A stretch of 64,000 nt of DNA, from positions 242,796 through 306,795 of the forward strand of contig NZ_VISR01000006.1 of NCBI RefSeq assembly GCF_007827595.1. The letters are read 5' to 3'. Below, one piece after another: positions 52,008 through 60,512 of this stretch. Positions within the stretch are counted from its first letter, which is position 1. Every line of letters starts with the position of its first letter. Under the pieces are notes generated by a model that saw nothing but the letters and a program-made list of their open reading frames with translations, was not told where the DNA came from and did no database searches. A program made the translations under genes and the position numbers. This DNA is from Streptomyces sp. BK340. Its GTDB lineage: Bacteria > Actinomycetota > Actinomycetes > Streptomycetales > Streptomycetaceae.

Positions 52008-54406
52008 ACAAACACCGCAGACGGACCGCGCTGGTCGGGGTGGGGGCCCTGACCGCCGGTCTGCTCCTCACCTCGCCGCAGAGCGCCGTGGCCGCCAACC
52101 TGGTCAAGAACCCGGGCTTCGAGACCGCCGGGACGGACGGCATGCCGTACTGCTGGGAGAAGTCCGGCTGGGGCGACAACGACTTCAGCTTCCAGACCAC
52201 GCCCGACGCGCACTCCGGCGCCAAGGCCATGAAGGTCACGCTGACCCGCCGGGTGGACGGCGACCGAAAGGCGCTGATCACCGAGTCCACCGCGTGCGCG
52301 CCGGTGGTGACCGTCGGCAAGCAGTACGACCTCGGGCTCTGGTACAAGACCACGACACCCGACGCCAACATCACCCTGTTCCGGCACGACGCGACCGCCG
52401 GCTGGCAGTACTGGACCGACCTCAAGACCCTGGACATGTCGTCGAGCTGGACGCAGGCCACGGTCCGCACGCCGGGAATCCCGGCCGGTACCGACCGCAT
52501 CACCTGGGGTGTGTCGGTGTACGGCACCGGTTCGGCGACCACCGACGACTACACGATGGACCAGGTCCCGGACACGGTCCCGCCCCCGTCGTGCACGGCC
52601 ACGAAGCAGATCTGCGCCAACGGAAGCTGGTCCGTGCTGCCGACGCAGAACCCGGTCCGCTCCATGCACTCCGTCGTCCTCAACAACGGCAAGGTGCTGC
52701 TGATCGCCGGCTCCGGCAACAGCGAGGAGAACTTCGCCGCGGGCACCTTCACCTCGGCGGTGTACGACCCTGCGAACGGCACCTACAAGGTCGTCCCGAC
52801 GCCCAAGGACATGTTCTGCGCGGGCCATGTGCAGCTCCAGGACGGGCGGGTCCTCGTCATGAGCGGCAACAAGGCGTACCCGGTTCCGGGCGGGCACGGG
52901 TACGAGGGCTTCAAGGACTCGTACATCTTCGACCCGAATACCGAGACCTACAGCAAGACCAACGACCTCAACGACGGCCACTGGTACCCGTCGGCGACCG
53001 AGCTGGGCAACGGTGACGTCGTCTCCTTCGGCGGTCTGCGCGAGGACTCCAGCGGATCGGTGACCGCCGAGCGCTGGTCGGACAAGGACCAGCAGTGGCT
53101 GCCGCTGTGGAAGGTCAACCAGACCTGGTCGTACTGGGGTCTGTACCCGTCGATGGTCCTCATGCAGGACGGCCGCCTCTTCTACACGGGCAGCCATGTC
53201 TTCGGCAACAACATCCCCGGCACCGGCTCGGCGGTCTACGACTACGACGCCAACACGGTCACCCAGATCCCGGGGCTGCAGAACAAGGACGAGCGGGACC
53301 AGTCGGCGAGCGTGCTGCTGCCCCCGGCGCAGGACCAGAAGGTCCTCACCATCGGCGGCGGCAACATCGAGTCCAACCCCGACGCCAACCGCCTCACCGA
53401 CCTGATCGACCTCAAGCAGGCGAACCCGTCGTACGTCGCCGGCCCGCCGATCCCGCAGGGCACGGTGGACCTCGGCAACGGGAAGGTCGCCGAGACCGGC
53501 AACCAGGGCAAGATGTACGTCTCCGCCGTCCTGCTGCCCGACGGCAAGGTGCTGGAGACGGGCGGCGCCCTGCACAACCGGGCCAACCCCGTGTACGAGT
53601 CCTCGATCTACGACCCGGCCGCCAACCGCTTCGAGGCCGTCGCCGCCGACCCCGAGTCCCGCGGCTACCACTCCTCCGCGTTCCTGCTCCCCGACGGCCG
53701 GGTGATGGCCACCGGCGACAACCCGGGCAACGGCACCTGGAACCACAACGTGTCGATCTACACCCCGCCCTACCTCTACAAGGGCACCCGCCCGACGATC
53801 ACCTCGGTGATCAACCAGGAGTGGAAGTACGGCGACACCCAGCGGATCACGGTCGACCGGCCCATCGCCAAGGCCGAGCTGATCCGCCCGGCCGCGGTCA
53901 CCCACTCCTCCGACCCGAACCAGCGCTTCGTCGACCTGCCGCTGTCCGTCGACGGCAACAACGTCGACCTGAACGTGACGAGCAACCCCAACCTGGCCCC
54001 GCCCGGCTGGTACATGCTCTTCGCGGTGGACGCGAACGGGGTGCCGTCGGTGGCCAGGTGGGTGCACCTGCAGGGACCGGCCGCGCTCAGCGCCTCGGCC
54101 GCCTCCCCGCACGTCCACTCCTTCGCCGACTCCCTGTCGGGCAAGGTCTCGGGGCCGGGCAAGAGGCGGACGTCGCAGAAGGTCAGCCCGACGATCTCCG
54201 GCTGCGACCGGCACTACGGCTCGGTCAACGTGTGCGTGCCGACGGTCTTCCCGGCCCAGGTGAAGAAGACGACCGCCGCCCGCTGCGCCTGGCTGAAGCA
54301 GAACCACTACGGCCGCCTGGAGGTCAACGGCGGTGACGACCCGCTGGGTCTCGACCGCAACGGGGACGGCGTGGCCTGCGGGAAGGGAGACACCCGCAGG
54401 GCTTAG
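52004..54406 (+). CDS. Secreted copper radical oxidase (galactose oxidase/glyoxal oxidase-like)
   Basis: 800 residues, GTG 52004 (AAGGAG upstream, four-base overlap). Signal peptide to about 30, a carbohydrate-binding-like module (about 31-185), a Kelch propeller and a DUF1929 Ig domain (to about 690), then a C-terminal tail with an excalibur calcium motif (LDRNGDGVAC). Cofactor residues by pattern: Cys in DMFCAGH, Tyr in HWYPSAT (crosslinked pair), Tyr-His in RGYHSSAF, His in VTHSSDPNQRF. Oxidises a primary alcohol or aldehyde to give peroxide, probably on the glycan made by the operon. Resembles GlxA, which works with CslA. Confidence 0.9.
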   Translation: MNKHRRRTALVGVGALTAGLLLTSPQSAVAANLVKNPGFETAGTDGMPYCWEKSGWGDNDFSFQTTPDAHSGAKAMKVTLTRRVDGDRKALITESTACAPVVTVGKQYDLGLWYKTTTPDANITLFRHDATAGWQYWTDLKTLDMSSSWTQATVRTPGIPAGTDRITWGVSVYGTGSATTDDYTMDQVPDTVPPPSCTATKQICANGSWSVLPTQNPVRSMHSVVLNNGKVLLIAGSGNSEENFAAGTFTSAVYDPANGTYKVVPTPKDMFCAGHVQLQDGRVLVMSGNKAYPVPGGHGYEGFKDSYIFDPNTETYSKTNDLNDGHWYPSATELGNGDVVSFGGLREDSSGSVTAERWSDKDQQWLPLWKVNQTWSYWGLYPSMVLMQDGRLFYTGSHVFGNNIPGTGSAVYDYDANTVTQIPGLQNKDERDQSASVLLPPAQDQKVLTIGGGNIESNPDANRLTDLIDLKQANPSYVAGPPIPQGTVDLGNGKVAETGNQGKMYVSAVLLPDGKVLETGGALHNRANPVYESSIYDPAANRFEAVAADPESRGYHSSAFLLPDGRVMATGDNPGNGTWNHNVSIYTPPYLYKGTRPTITSVINQEWKYGDTQRITVDRPIAKAELIRPAAVTHSSDPNQRFVDLPLSVDGNNVDLNVTSNPNLAPPGWYMLFAVDANGVPSVARWVHLQGPAALSASAASPHVHSFADSLSGKVSGPGKRRTSQKVSPTISGCDRHYGSVNVCVPTVFPAQVKKTTAARCAWLKQNHYGRLEVNGGDDPLGLDRNGDGVACGKGDTRRA

Positions 54407-55125
54407 CCCCGGTCGGCGATGGCGCGCTCCACGATGGCTTCCAGCTGGTCGTGGTGCGCGCCCTTCCAGTAGGCGCGGCCGCATTCCGTGCACTGGGCGA
54501 AGACGTCGTACGAGCGCTGCGTGCCGCCCTTGAGACGGTCGGCCAGCTCCTCCTTGGTGGCCTCCTTCAGCAGGCCGTTGCAGGCGGTGCAGCGGGTCCA
54601 GGGGCGCAGGTCCGGGGCGAAGCGGCCGAGGACGTCCTGCAGCTGGTCGTCGGGGCGGGTGCTGTAGATGTACGCCCCGGCCCACAGCTCGCGGCGGCGC
54701 AGCAGGCCCCGGTCGCGGCTGAGCATGACCCGCTTCTCCGCGGCCGAGCGGGAGGCCAGCGCCGGGTCGCCGATGTCGGTCGACTCGTACGCGGTGTCCA
54801 CGCCGAGCAGCCGCAGCCGGCGGGCGAGGGTGCCGAGGTGGACGTCGAGCAGGAAGCGCAGCGGGGCGCCGGGGACCTGCTGGGGGCGTTGCACGGCACG
54901 GACCGAGACGCGCTCGTCCGCCGCCGGGATGTGCGACGGCGGCACCTCGCGGCCGTCCACCACCAGGGCGCCGACCTCCGTCAGCGGGATCCCGAGGGAC
55001 TCGACCACGTGGCCGAGGGTCGAGACGCCGTCCGTACCCAGGGCGGTGGCGCCCGCACGCCGCACGGGCGGCACGAAAAGCTGCAGGGCGGGGGCGACTT
55101 CGACGTGGATCTCGGGTCCGTTCAC
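54403..55125 (-). CDS. Mut7-C RNase-domain protein with ubiquitin-like N-terminus
   Basis: 240 residues, GTG 55125. Residues 1-80 resemble the ubiquitin-like Mut7-C partner domain; residues 88-235 are Mut7-C (PIN-like): FLLDVHLGTLARRLRLLGVDTAY, VMLSRDRGLL, and a zinc ribbon CTACNGLL ... CTECGRAYW. Predicted RNase or RNA-binding role. Converges on the oxidase gene with a four-base overlap of stops. Confidence 0.88.
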   Translation of the reverse strand: MNGPEIHVEVAPALQLFVPPVRRAGATALGTDGVSTLGHVVESLGIPLTEVGALVVDGREVPPSHIPAADERVSVRAVQRPQQVPGAPLRFLLDVHLGTLARRLRLLGVDTAYESTDIGDPALASRSAAEKRVMLSRDRGLLRRRELWAGAYIYSTRPDDQLQDVLGRFAPDLRPWTRCTACNGLLKEATKEELADRLKGGTQRSYDVFAQCTECGRAYWKGAHHDQLEAIVERAIADRG

Positions 55126-55158
55126 ATCGTCAGGATGGCACGGGGCCGGGCCGGGGCC

Positions 55159-55800
55159 TCAGGGTTTTTCGGCGGAGAGACCGTGTTCGAGGACGCCCAG
55201 GGTGCGGTCGACGAGACTCTCGAAGTCGTCCCGCTGGCCGTGCTCGGCCCAGTACATGGACGTCTCCATCAGGCCGCCGATCAGCGACATGGCGTAGACC
55301 CGCACCTCCAGGCTCTCCGGATCGCGGCCGGTGCGCTCGCCGATGACCTGGCAGAGCATGTGGCCGGTCACCGACATGCTCTCCATCATGCGCGAGCGCA
55401 CCGCGGGGACCTGGACCATCAGGTGCGTCCGCAGCCGCAGGATCCGCTGGTCCTCGTCGACGGCCTGCCGCACCGCCCGCCGCAGCGCGTGCCGGATGGT
55501 GTCCGCCCAGGGTTCCTCCGCGGGCCGCTGCCTGATCTCCGCCAGGATGAACGGGTCGTACTCGTCCGTGAGGACGATGTCCTCCTTGGTGGGGAAGTAG
55601 CGGAAGACGGTCGACGGCGACACCTCCGCCCGGTCGGCGATCTGGTCGATCGTGGTGGCGTCGTACCCCTGCTCCTCGACCAGGGAGTACATCGCCGCGC
55701 GGATCGCCTCACGGGTCTTGATCTTCTTGCGTTCGCGCAGACCGAGGCGGGGGCGGTCGGCGGCGGAGGCGGGGGAGTGAGCGGCCGTCATGCCCGTCAT
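55159..55800 (-). CDS. TetR-family repressor
   Basis: 213 residues. HTH at about 25-70: TREAIRAAMYSLVEEQGYDATTIDQIADRA, then EVSPSTVFRYFPTKEDIV. The C-terminal ligand domain is all-helical. ATG 55800 overlaps the MFS stop (ATGA), so it is the second gene of an operon it probably represses through the palindrome at 57370-57384. Confidence 0.92.
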   Translation of the reverse strand: MTGMTAAHSPASAADRPRLGLRERKKIKTREAIRAAMYSLVEEQGYDATTIDQIADRAEVSPSTVFRYFPTKEDIVLTDEYDPFILAEIRQRPAEEPWADTIRHALRRAVRQAVDEDQRILRLRTHLMVQVPAVRSRMMESMSVTGHMLCQVIGERTGRDPESLEVRVYAMSLIGGLMETSMYWAEHGQRDDFESLVDRTLGVLEHGLSAEKP

Positions 55801-57365
55801 TGTCCGGCATCTCCCGCGGGGGCGGCCACGGCCGGGACCTCCTCACGTTCCGTGCGCCGAGCGGCCGGGGTGTTCGGCAGGAACGCCGCCGCCAGCAGCG
55901 CGGAGACCAGGGCGGCGGCGCCGCACACCAGCAGCACCACGCCCATGCCGTGGACGTACGCGCCGTTCGCGGAGGCGGCGAGGTGGGCGGAGCCCGCCTT
56001 CTCGGCGATCAGATGCGCGGCGACCACCGAGTCCCCGGCCGTGTGGGCGGCCGGTGCGGGCAGGCCGGTCACGTCGAGCCGGTCGCGGAAGACGTTGGCC
56101 AGCAGGCTGCCGAGCAGGGCGATGCCGATCGCGGAGCCGACCTGGCGCAGGGTCATCAGCAGTCCGGAGCCGCTGCCGGCCCGGTCGCGGGGCAGGGTCG
56201 CGAGGGCGCCGGTCATGGACGGCACGAGCGCGCAGCCGAAACCGAGGCCGGCGACGGTGAGCCACAGGGCGGTGAAGCCGTAGCCCGAGTCCGTCGTCGT
56301 ACGGCTGCCGAGCAGGGCGGCGAAGGCCAGCACCACCAGGCCCGCGCTGACCGTGGCGCGCGACCCGAAGCGGCCGGCGAGCGGGGGAGCGAGCTTCGCC
56401 GCGACGGACAGGCCGAGGACCATCGGCAGCATTCGGACACCGGTGCCGAGGGTGTCGTTGCCGAGGACGGCCTGGAGATAGGGCGGCAGCACGAACATCA
56501 GGCCGGACAGCACGAACATCACCAGGGTCGCGGCGACGGCGTTGAGCAGGAAGCCGCGCTGTGCGAGCAGGCTCATGTCCAGCATGGGGCGCCGGACCCG
56601 GCGCGAGCGCAGCACCAGCCCGGTGACCAGGCACGCGGCTGCCGCGAACACGGCGAGGATCAGCGGGTCGCCCCAGCCGCGGTCGGGGGCCTCGATGATC
56701 GCGTAGATGAGGGCGCCGAGCCCGGCCGTGGTGAACACGGTGGAGAGGGAGTCGACCGCGGGGGAGGCCGGGTCGCACGTCTCGGGCAGCAGCAGGACGC
56801 AGGCGAGGATGCCGAGCGCGACCATCGGGATGTTGATCAGGAAGACCGAGCCCCACCAGAAGTGGTCGAGCAGCCAGCCGCCGATGATCGGGCCCAGCGG
56901 CAGGCCCAGGGCCGAGCCGGTGGAGACGAGGCCGAGGGCCTTGCCCTGCTCGTCGGGCGTGAACAGGGACGGCAGCACGGACATCGCCAGCGGCGTGATC
57001 AGCGCGGCGCCGACGCCCATGACGGTGCGGGCGGCGATCACCCAGTTCACGTCCCCGGCCAGGGCGCCCACGAGGGAGCCGGCCAGGAAGATCCCGAGCC
57101 CGGTGATCAGCATCCGCCGCCGTCCGAACCGGTCACCGAGCAGTCCGGCCGGGAGCATCAGCGCGGCGAACACGACGACGTACGCGTCCGCCATCCACTG
57201 CTGCTGGCCGGTGGTGGCGCCGAGCTGCTCCGCCATGGTCGGCAGCGCCACGTTGAGGATCGTCATGTCGAAGCCGAGCGTGAGCATGCTCGCGACCAGG
57301 GCCCCGAGGGCCCACCAGCGGCGGGGGTCGTGCCGCGTCTCGTCGGTCTGGATGACAGTAACCAT
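55797..57365 (-). CDS. MFS drug exporter, DHA2 (EmrB/QacA) type
   Basis: 522 residues, fourteen predicted helices. Motif A GLLGDRFGRRRML after helix 2, motif D1 LTLGFDMTILNVALPTM in helix 1, and motif C GSALGLPLGPIIGGWL in helix 5, all typical of proton-driven multidrug antiporters. Upstream of and coupled to the TetR gene. The mRNA is probably leaderless (TACTCT six bases before the ATG). Confidence 0.93.
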   Translation of the reverse strand: MVTVIQTDETRHDPRRWWALGALVASMLTLGFDMTILNVALPTMAEQLGATTGQQQWMADAYVVVFAALMLPAGLLGDRFGRRRMLITGLGIFLAGSLVGALAGDVNWVIAARTVMGVGAALITPLAMSVLPSLFTPDEQGKALGLVSTGSALGLPLGPIIGGWLLDHFWWGSVFLINIPMVALGILACVLLLPETCDPASPAVDSLSTVFTTAGLGALIYAIIEAPDRGWGDPLILAVFAAAACLVTGLVLRSRRVRRPMLDMSLLAQRGFLLNAVAATLVMFVLSGLMFVLPPYLQAVLGNDTLGTGVRMLPMVLGLSVAAKLAPPLAGRFGSRATVSAGLVVLAFAALLGSRTTTDSGYGFTALWLTVAGLGFGCALVPSMTGALATLPRDRAGSGSGLLMTLRQVGSAIGIALLGSLLANVFRDRLDVTGLPAPAAHTAGDSVVAAHLIAEKAGSAHLAASANGAYVHGMGVVLLVCGAAALVSALLAAAFLPNTPAARRTEREEVPAVAAPAGDAGQ

Positions 57366-57369
57366 GAAA

Positions 57370-57402
57370 TGAGAGTAGCTCTCAAAAGATGGTAGACGTC
57401 AA
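57370..57402 (-). promoter_or_regulatory. MFS-tetR promoter and operator
   Basis: On the minus strand TTGACG (57402-57397), a 19-base spacer and TACTCT (57377-57372). The perfect palindrome TGAGAG-TAG-CTCTCA (57370-57384, plus strand) covers the -10. The start would be 57365, the A of the ATG. Confidence 0.62.
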
Positions 57403-57430
57403 TAGGGATACGTTGTCAGGGCATGAAAAA

Positions 57431-57456
57431 CGGCCACGGCGGAGGCGCCGTGGCCG
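57431..57456 (-). terminator. Terminator of the hemolysin III gene
   Basis: CGGCCACGGC / GCCGTGGCCG stem, six-base loop, followed on the minus strand by TTTTTCAT. Confidence 0.85.
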
Positions 57457-57476
57457 GAGAGGGCTGCTCGAAAGGG

Positions 57477-58199
57477 CTATGAGTGCTGGTAGGCCACCAG
57501 CGAGATGCCCACGTAGTGGACGACGAACGCGGCGAGGGTGAGGGAGTGGAAGACCTCGTGGAAGCCGAACCAGCGCGGCGAGGGGTTCGGGCGCTTGATG
57601 CCGTAGATCACGCCGCCCGCGCTGTAGAGCAGGCCGCCGACGATCACCAGGACCAGGACGGCGATGCCGCCGGTGCGCATGAAGTCGGGCAGGAAGAAGA
57701 CGGCCGCCCAGCCCATCGCTATGTAGCAGGGGGTGTAGAGCCAGCGCGGGGCGCCGACCCAGAAGACGCGGAAGACGATGCCCGCGGCGGCCGCGGCCCA
57801 GACGCTCCACAGCAGCCACTGGCCCTTGGCGCCGGGCAGCAGCAGCATGGTCAGCGGGGTGTAGGTGCCCGCGATGATCAGGAAGATGTTGGCGTGGTCG
57901 AGGCGGCGCAGGACGCCGTCCATCCGGGGGCTCCAGTTGCCCCGGTGGTACAGGGCGCTGACGCCGAAGAGCAGGCATGCCGTCAGGACGTAGATCCCGC
58001 AGGCGATGCGGCCTCTGGTGGAGTCGGCGAGGGCGGTGAGTACCAGCCCCGCGATGAGTACGGCCGGGAACATGCCGAGGTGCAGCCAGCCGCGGAGCCT
58101 GGGCTTGGCCGGGTGCGGCAGGGAGAGCGCGGTGGGACCGCGGCCGGCGGCCGGCGAGTCCGTGGGCGCGTCGGGGACGGGCGCAGTCATGCGGGGCAT
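57477..58199 (-). CDS. Hemolysin III/TrhA (PAQR-like) membrane protein
   Basis: 240 residues. Seven membrane helices. The family motifs are ALYHRGNW (first metal-ligand region), LDHANIFLIIAGTYTP, and the C-terminal FHEVFHSLTLAAFVVHY, whose His residues form the PAQR zinc site. Role probably in membrane energetics or lipid homeostasis rather than haemolysis. ATG 58199 or ATG 58190 could be the start; TACCAT seven bases before 58190 favours the latter. Confidence 0.9.
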   Translation of the reverse strand: MPRMTAPVPDAPTDSPAAGRGPTALSLPHPAKPRLRGWLHLGMFPAVLIAGLVLTALADSTRGRIACGIYVLTACLLFGVSALYHRGNWSPRMDGVLRRLDHANIFLIIAGTYTPLTMLLLPGAKGQWLLWSVWAAAAAGIVFRVFWVGAPRWLYTPCYIAMGWAAVFFLPDFMRTGGIAVLVLVIVGGLLYSAGGVIYGIKRPNPSPRWFGFHEVFHSLTLAAFVVHYVGISLVAYQHS

Positions 58200-58205
58200 G
58201 GTACC

Positions 58206-58217
58206 TACGGCGCCGTA
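58206..58217. promoter_or_regulatory. Palindrome upstream of the hemolysin III gene
   Basis: TACGGCGCCGTA, a perfect 12-base palindrome within ACNTACGGCGCCGTANGT, directly before the coding region. TetR-type operator candidate. Confidence 0.5.
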
Positions 58218-58292
58218 AGTCGTGTGTGAGCGCGCCCTCGTGAGTGGCCGTAACGCAAAAAGTCCTTCTGTTGAACTCCACGTGCACGCAAA

Positions 58293-58315
58293 GAATCACG
58301 GAAACCGTGGGATTC
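58293..58315. promoter_or_regulatory. Inverted repeat in the pckG upstream region
   Basis: GAATCACGG-AAA-CCGTGGGATTC, a stem with a two-base bulge, about 155 bases before pckG. A TAGAAT hexamer follows at 58358-58363 but has no matching -35. Confidence 0.4.
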
Positions 58316-58470
58316 CTCACGTTGCTCACCTGTGATGCCCTCTGGACAGATGGGCACTAGAATCGGATGATCAAATGAGTGCGGTCGGCACCGGATGAGC
58401 AGCTACGAAGCGTCCGGGTCGCAGCCCCCACGGGGCGACAAGACATAAAATCCCTCAATTAGGAGCAATC

Positions 58471-60294
58471 GTGGCGCGCGACATCGCGGCTCCCACCGTC
58501 ATCCCCACCAACCACCAGGAACTGATCTCGTGGGTCAACGAGATCGTCGAACTGACCCAGCCGGACAGCGTGGTCTGGTGTGACGGATCCGAGGCCGAGT
58601 ACGAGCGACTGTGCGAGGAGCTCGTCGACAAGGGGACCTTCAAGAAGCTCGACCCGATCAAGCGCCCGCACTCCTACTACGCCGCCTCCGACCCGACCGA
58701 CGTCGCGCGCGTCGAGGACCGGACCTTCATCTGCTCGGAGAAGGAGGAGGACGCCGGCCCGACCAACCACTGGAAGGCCCCCGCCGAGATGCGGGAGATC
58801 TTCGCCGGTGAGAAGGGCCTGTTCCGCGGCTCGATGAAGGGCCGGACGATGTACGTCGTCCCGTTCTGCATGGGCCCGCTCGGCTCCCCGCTGTCCGCGA
58901 TCGGCGTGGAGATCACCGACTCCGCCTACGTCGCCGTCTCCATGCGCACGATGACGCGCATGGGCCAGGCCGTCCTGGACGAGCTGGGCGACAGCGGCTT
59001 CTTCGTCAAGGCCGTCCACTCGCTCGGTGCCCCGCTGGAGGCCGGCGAGGCGGACGTCCCGTGGCCCTGCAACCAGACCAAGTACATCTCCCACTTCCCG
59101 GAGAGCCGCGAGATCTGGTCGTACGGCTCCGGCTACGGCGGCAACGCGCTGCTCGGCAAGAAGTGCTACGCCCTGCGCATCGCCTCCGTCATGGCCCGTG
59201 ACGAGGGCTGGCTGGCCGAGCACATGCTGATCCTCAAGCTCACCCCGCCGCAGGGCGAGTCCAAGTACGTCGCCGCCGCCTTCCCGAGCGCCTGCGGCAA
59301 GACCAACCTCGCCATGCTGGAGCCCACGATCTCCGGCTGGACCGTGGAGACCATCGGCGACGACATCGCCTGGATGCGCTTCGGCGAGGACGGCCGCCTG
59401 TACGCGATCAACCCCGAGGCCGGTTTCTTCGGCGTCGCGCCCGGCACCGGTGAGCACACCAACGCCAACGCGATGAAGACGCTGTGGGGCAACGCGGTCT
59501 TCACCAACGTCGCGCTCACCGACGACGGCGACGTCTGGTGGGAGGGCATGACCGAGGAGTCCCCGGCCCACCTGACCGACTGGAAGGGCAACGACTGGAC
59601 GCCGGCGTCCGAGACCCCGGCCGCCCACCCGAACGCCCGCTTCACCGTCCCGGCCTCCCAGTGCCCGATCATCGCGCCGGAGTGGGAGGACCCGAAGGGC
59701 GTGCCGATCTCGGCGATCCTCTTCGGCGGCCGCCGCGCCACCGCGGTGCCGCTGGTGACCGAGTCCTTCGACTGGAACCACGGCGTCTTCCTCGGCGCCA
59801 ACGTGGCCTCCGAGAAGACCGCCGCCGCCGAGGGCAAGGTCGGCGAGCTGCGCCGCGACCCGTTCGCGATGCTCCCGTTCTGCGGCTACAACATGGGCGA
59901 CTACATGGCCCACTGGGTCGACGTGGCCAAGGACAAGGACCAGTCCAAGCTGCCGAAGATCTACTACGTCAACTGGTTCCGGAAGAACGACGAGGGCAAG
60001 TTCGTCTGGCCGGGCTTCGGTGAGAACAGCCGCGTCCTGAAGTGGATCGTGGAGCGCCTGGACGGCAAGGCCGAGGGCGTCGAGACCCCGATCGGCGTCC
60101 TGCCGACCCGGGACGCGCTGGACACGAACGGCCTGGAGCTGGCCGAGTCCGACCTGGACTTCCTGCTCACGGTCGACAAGGAGATCTGGCGCGAGGAGGC
60201 GGCCCTCGTCCCCGACCACCTCAACACCTTCGGCGACCACACTCCGAAGGAGCTGTGGGACCAGTACCGCGCGCTGGTCGAGCGCCTGGGCTGA
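58471..60294 (+). CDS. pckG: Phosphoenolpyruvate carboxykinase (GTP)
   Basis: Gluconeogenic enzyme: oxaloacetate + GTP to PEP + CO2 + GDP. 607 residues, GTG 58471 with AGGAG five bases before. P-loop FPSACGKTNLAML with the family Cys, metal and substrate segments MGPLGSPLSAIGVEITDS and DDIAWMRFGEDGRLYAINPEAG, guanine site FGGRRATAVPLV. This is the GTP-dependent family usual in actinomycetes. Confidence 0.97.
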   Translation: MARDIAAPTVIPTNHQELISWVNEIVELTQPDSVVWCDGSEAEYERLCEELVDKGTFKKLDPIKRPHSYYAASDPTDVARVEDRTFICSEKEEDAGPTNHWKAPAEMREIFAGEKGLFRGSMKGRTMYVVPFCMGPLGSPLSAIGVEITDSAYVAVSMRTMTRMGQAVLDELGDSGFFVKAVHSLGAPLEAGEADVPWPCNQTKYISHFPESREIWSYGSGYGGNALLGKKCYALRIASVMARDEGWLAEHMLILKLTPPQGESKYVAAAFPSACGKTNLAMLEPTISGWTVETIGDDIAWMRFGEDGRLYAINPEAGFFGVAPGTGEHTNANAMKTLWGNAVFTNVALTDDGDVWWEGMTEESPAHLTDWKGNDWTPASETPAAHPNARFTVPASQCPIIAPEWEDPKGVPISAILFGGRRATAVPLVTESFDWNHGVFLGANVASEKTAAAEGKVGELRRDPFAMLPFCGYNMGDYMAHWVDVAKDKDQSKLPKIYYVNWFRKNDEGKFVWPGFGENSRVLKWIVERLDGKAEGVETPIGVLPTRDALDTNGLELAESDLDFLLTVDKEIWREEAALVPDHLNTFGDHTPKELWDQYRALVERLG

Positions 60295-60383
60295 GACCCG
60301 CGGACAAGACTCCACGGCCGGTTGGGATGCCCTGACCAGCGATCGTCACGGCCGGCCGTGGTGACGGCACCACGAAGAGGCCC

Positions 60384-60421
60384 GGGGCCCGCACCGTACA
60401 ACGGCGTACGGGGCGGGCCCC
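60384..60421. terminator. Terminator after pckG
   Basis: GGGGCCCGCACCGTAC / GTACGGGGCGGGCCCC, a 16-bp stem with one mismatch and a six-base loop. A second palindrome CACGGCCGGCCGTG lies just upstream near 60352. Confidence 0.82.
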
Positions 60422-60512
60422 GTCGGCACATGGCCCGGCGCAGACGCAGGTCGGTACACGCCACGCGTCGCGCGAAAGGTGCATCTACGGGCAATTCGCC
60501 TATGGTGATCCC

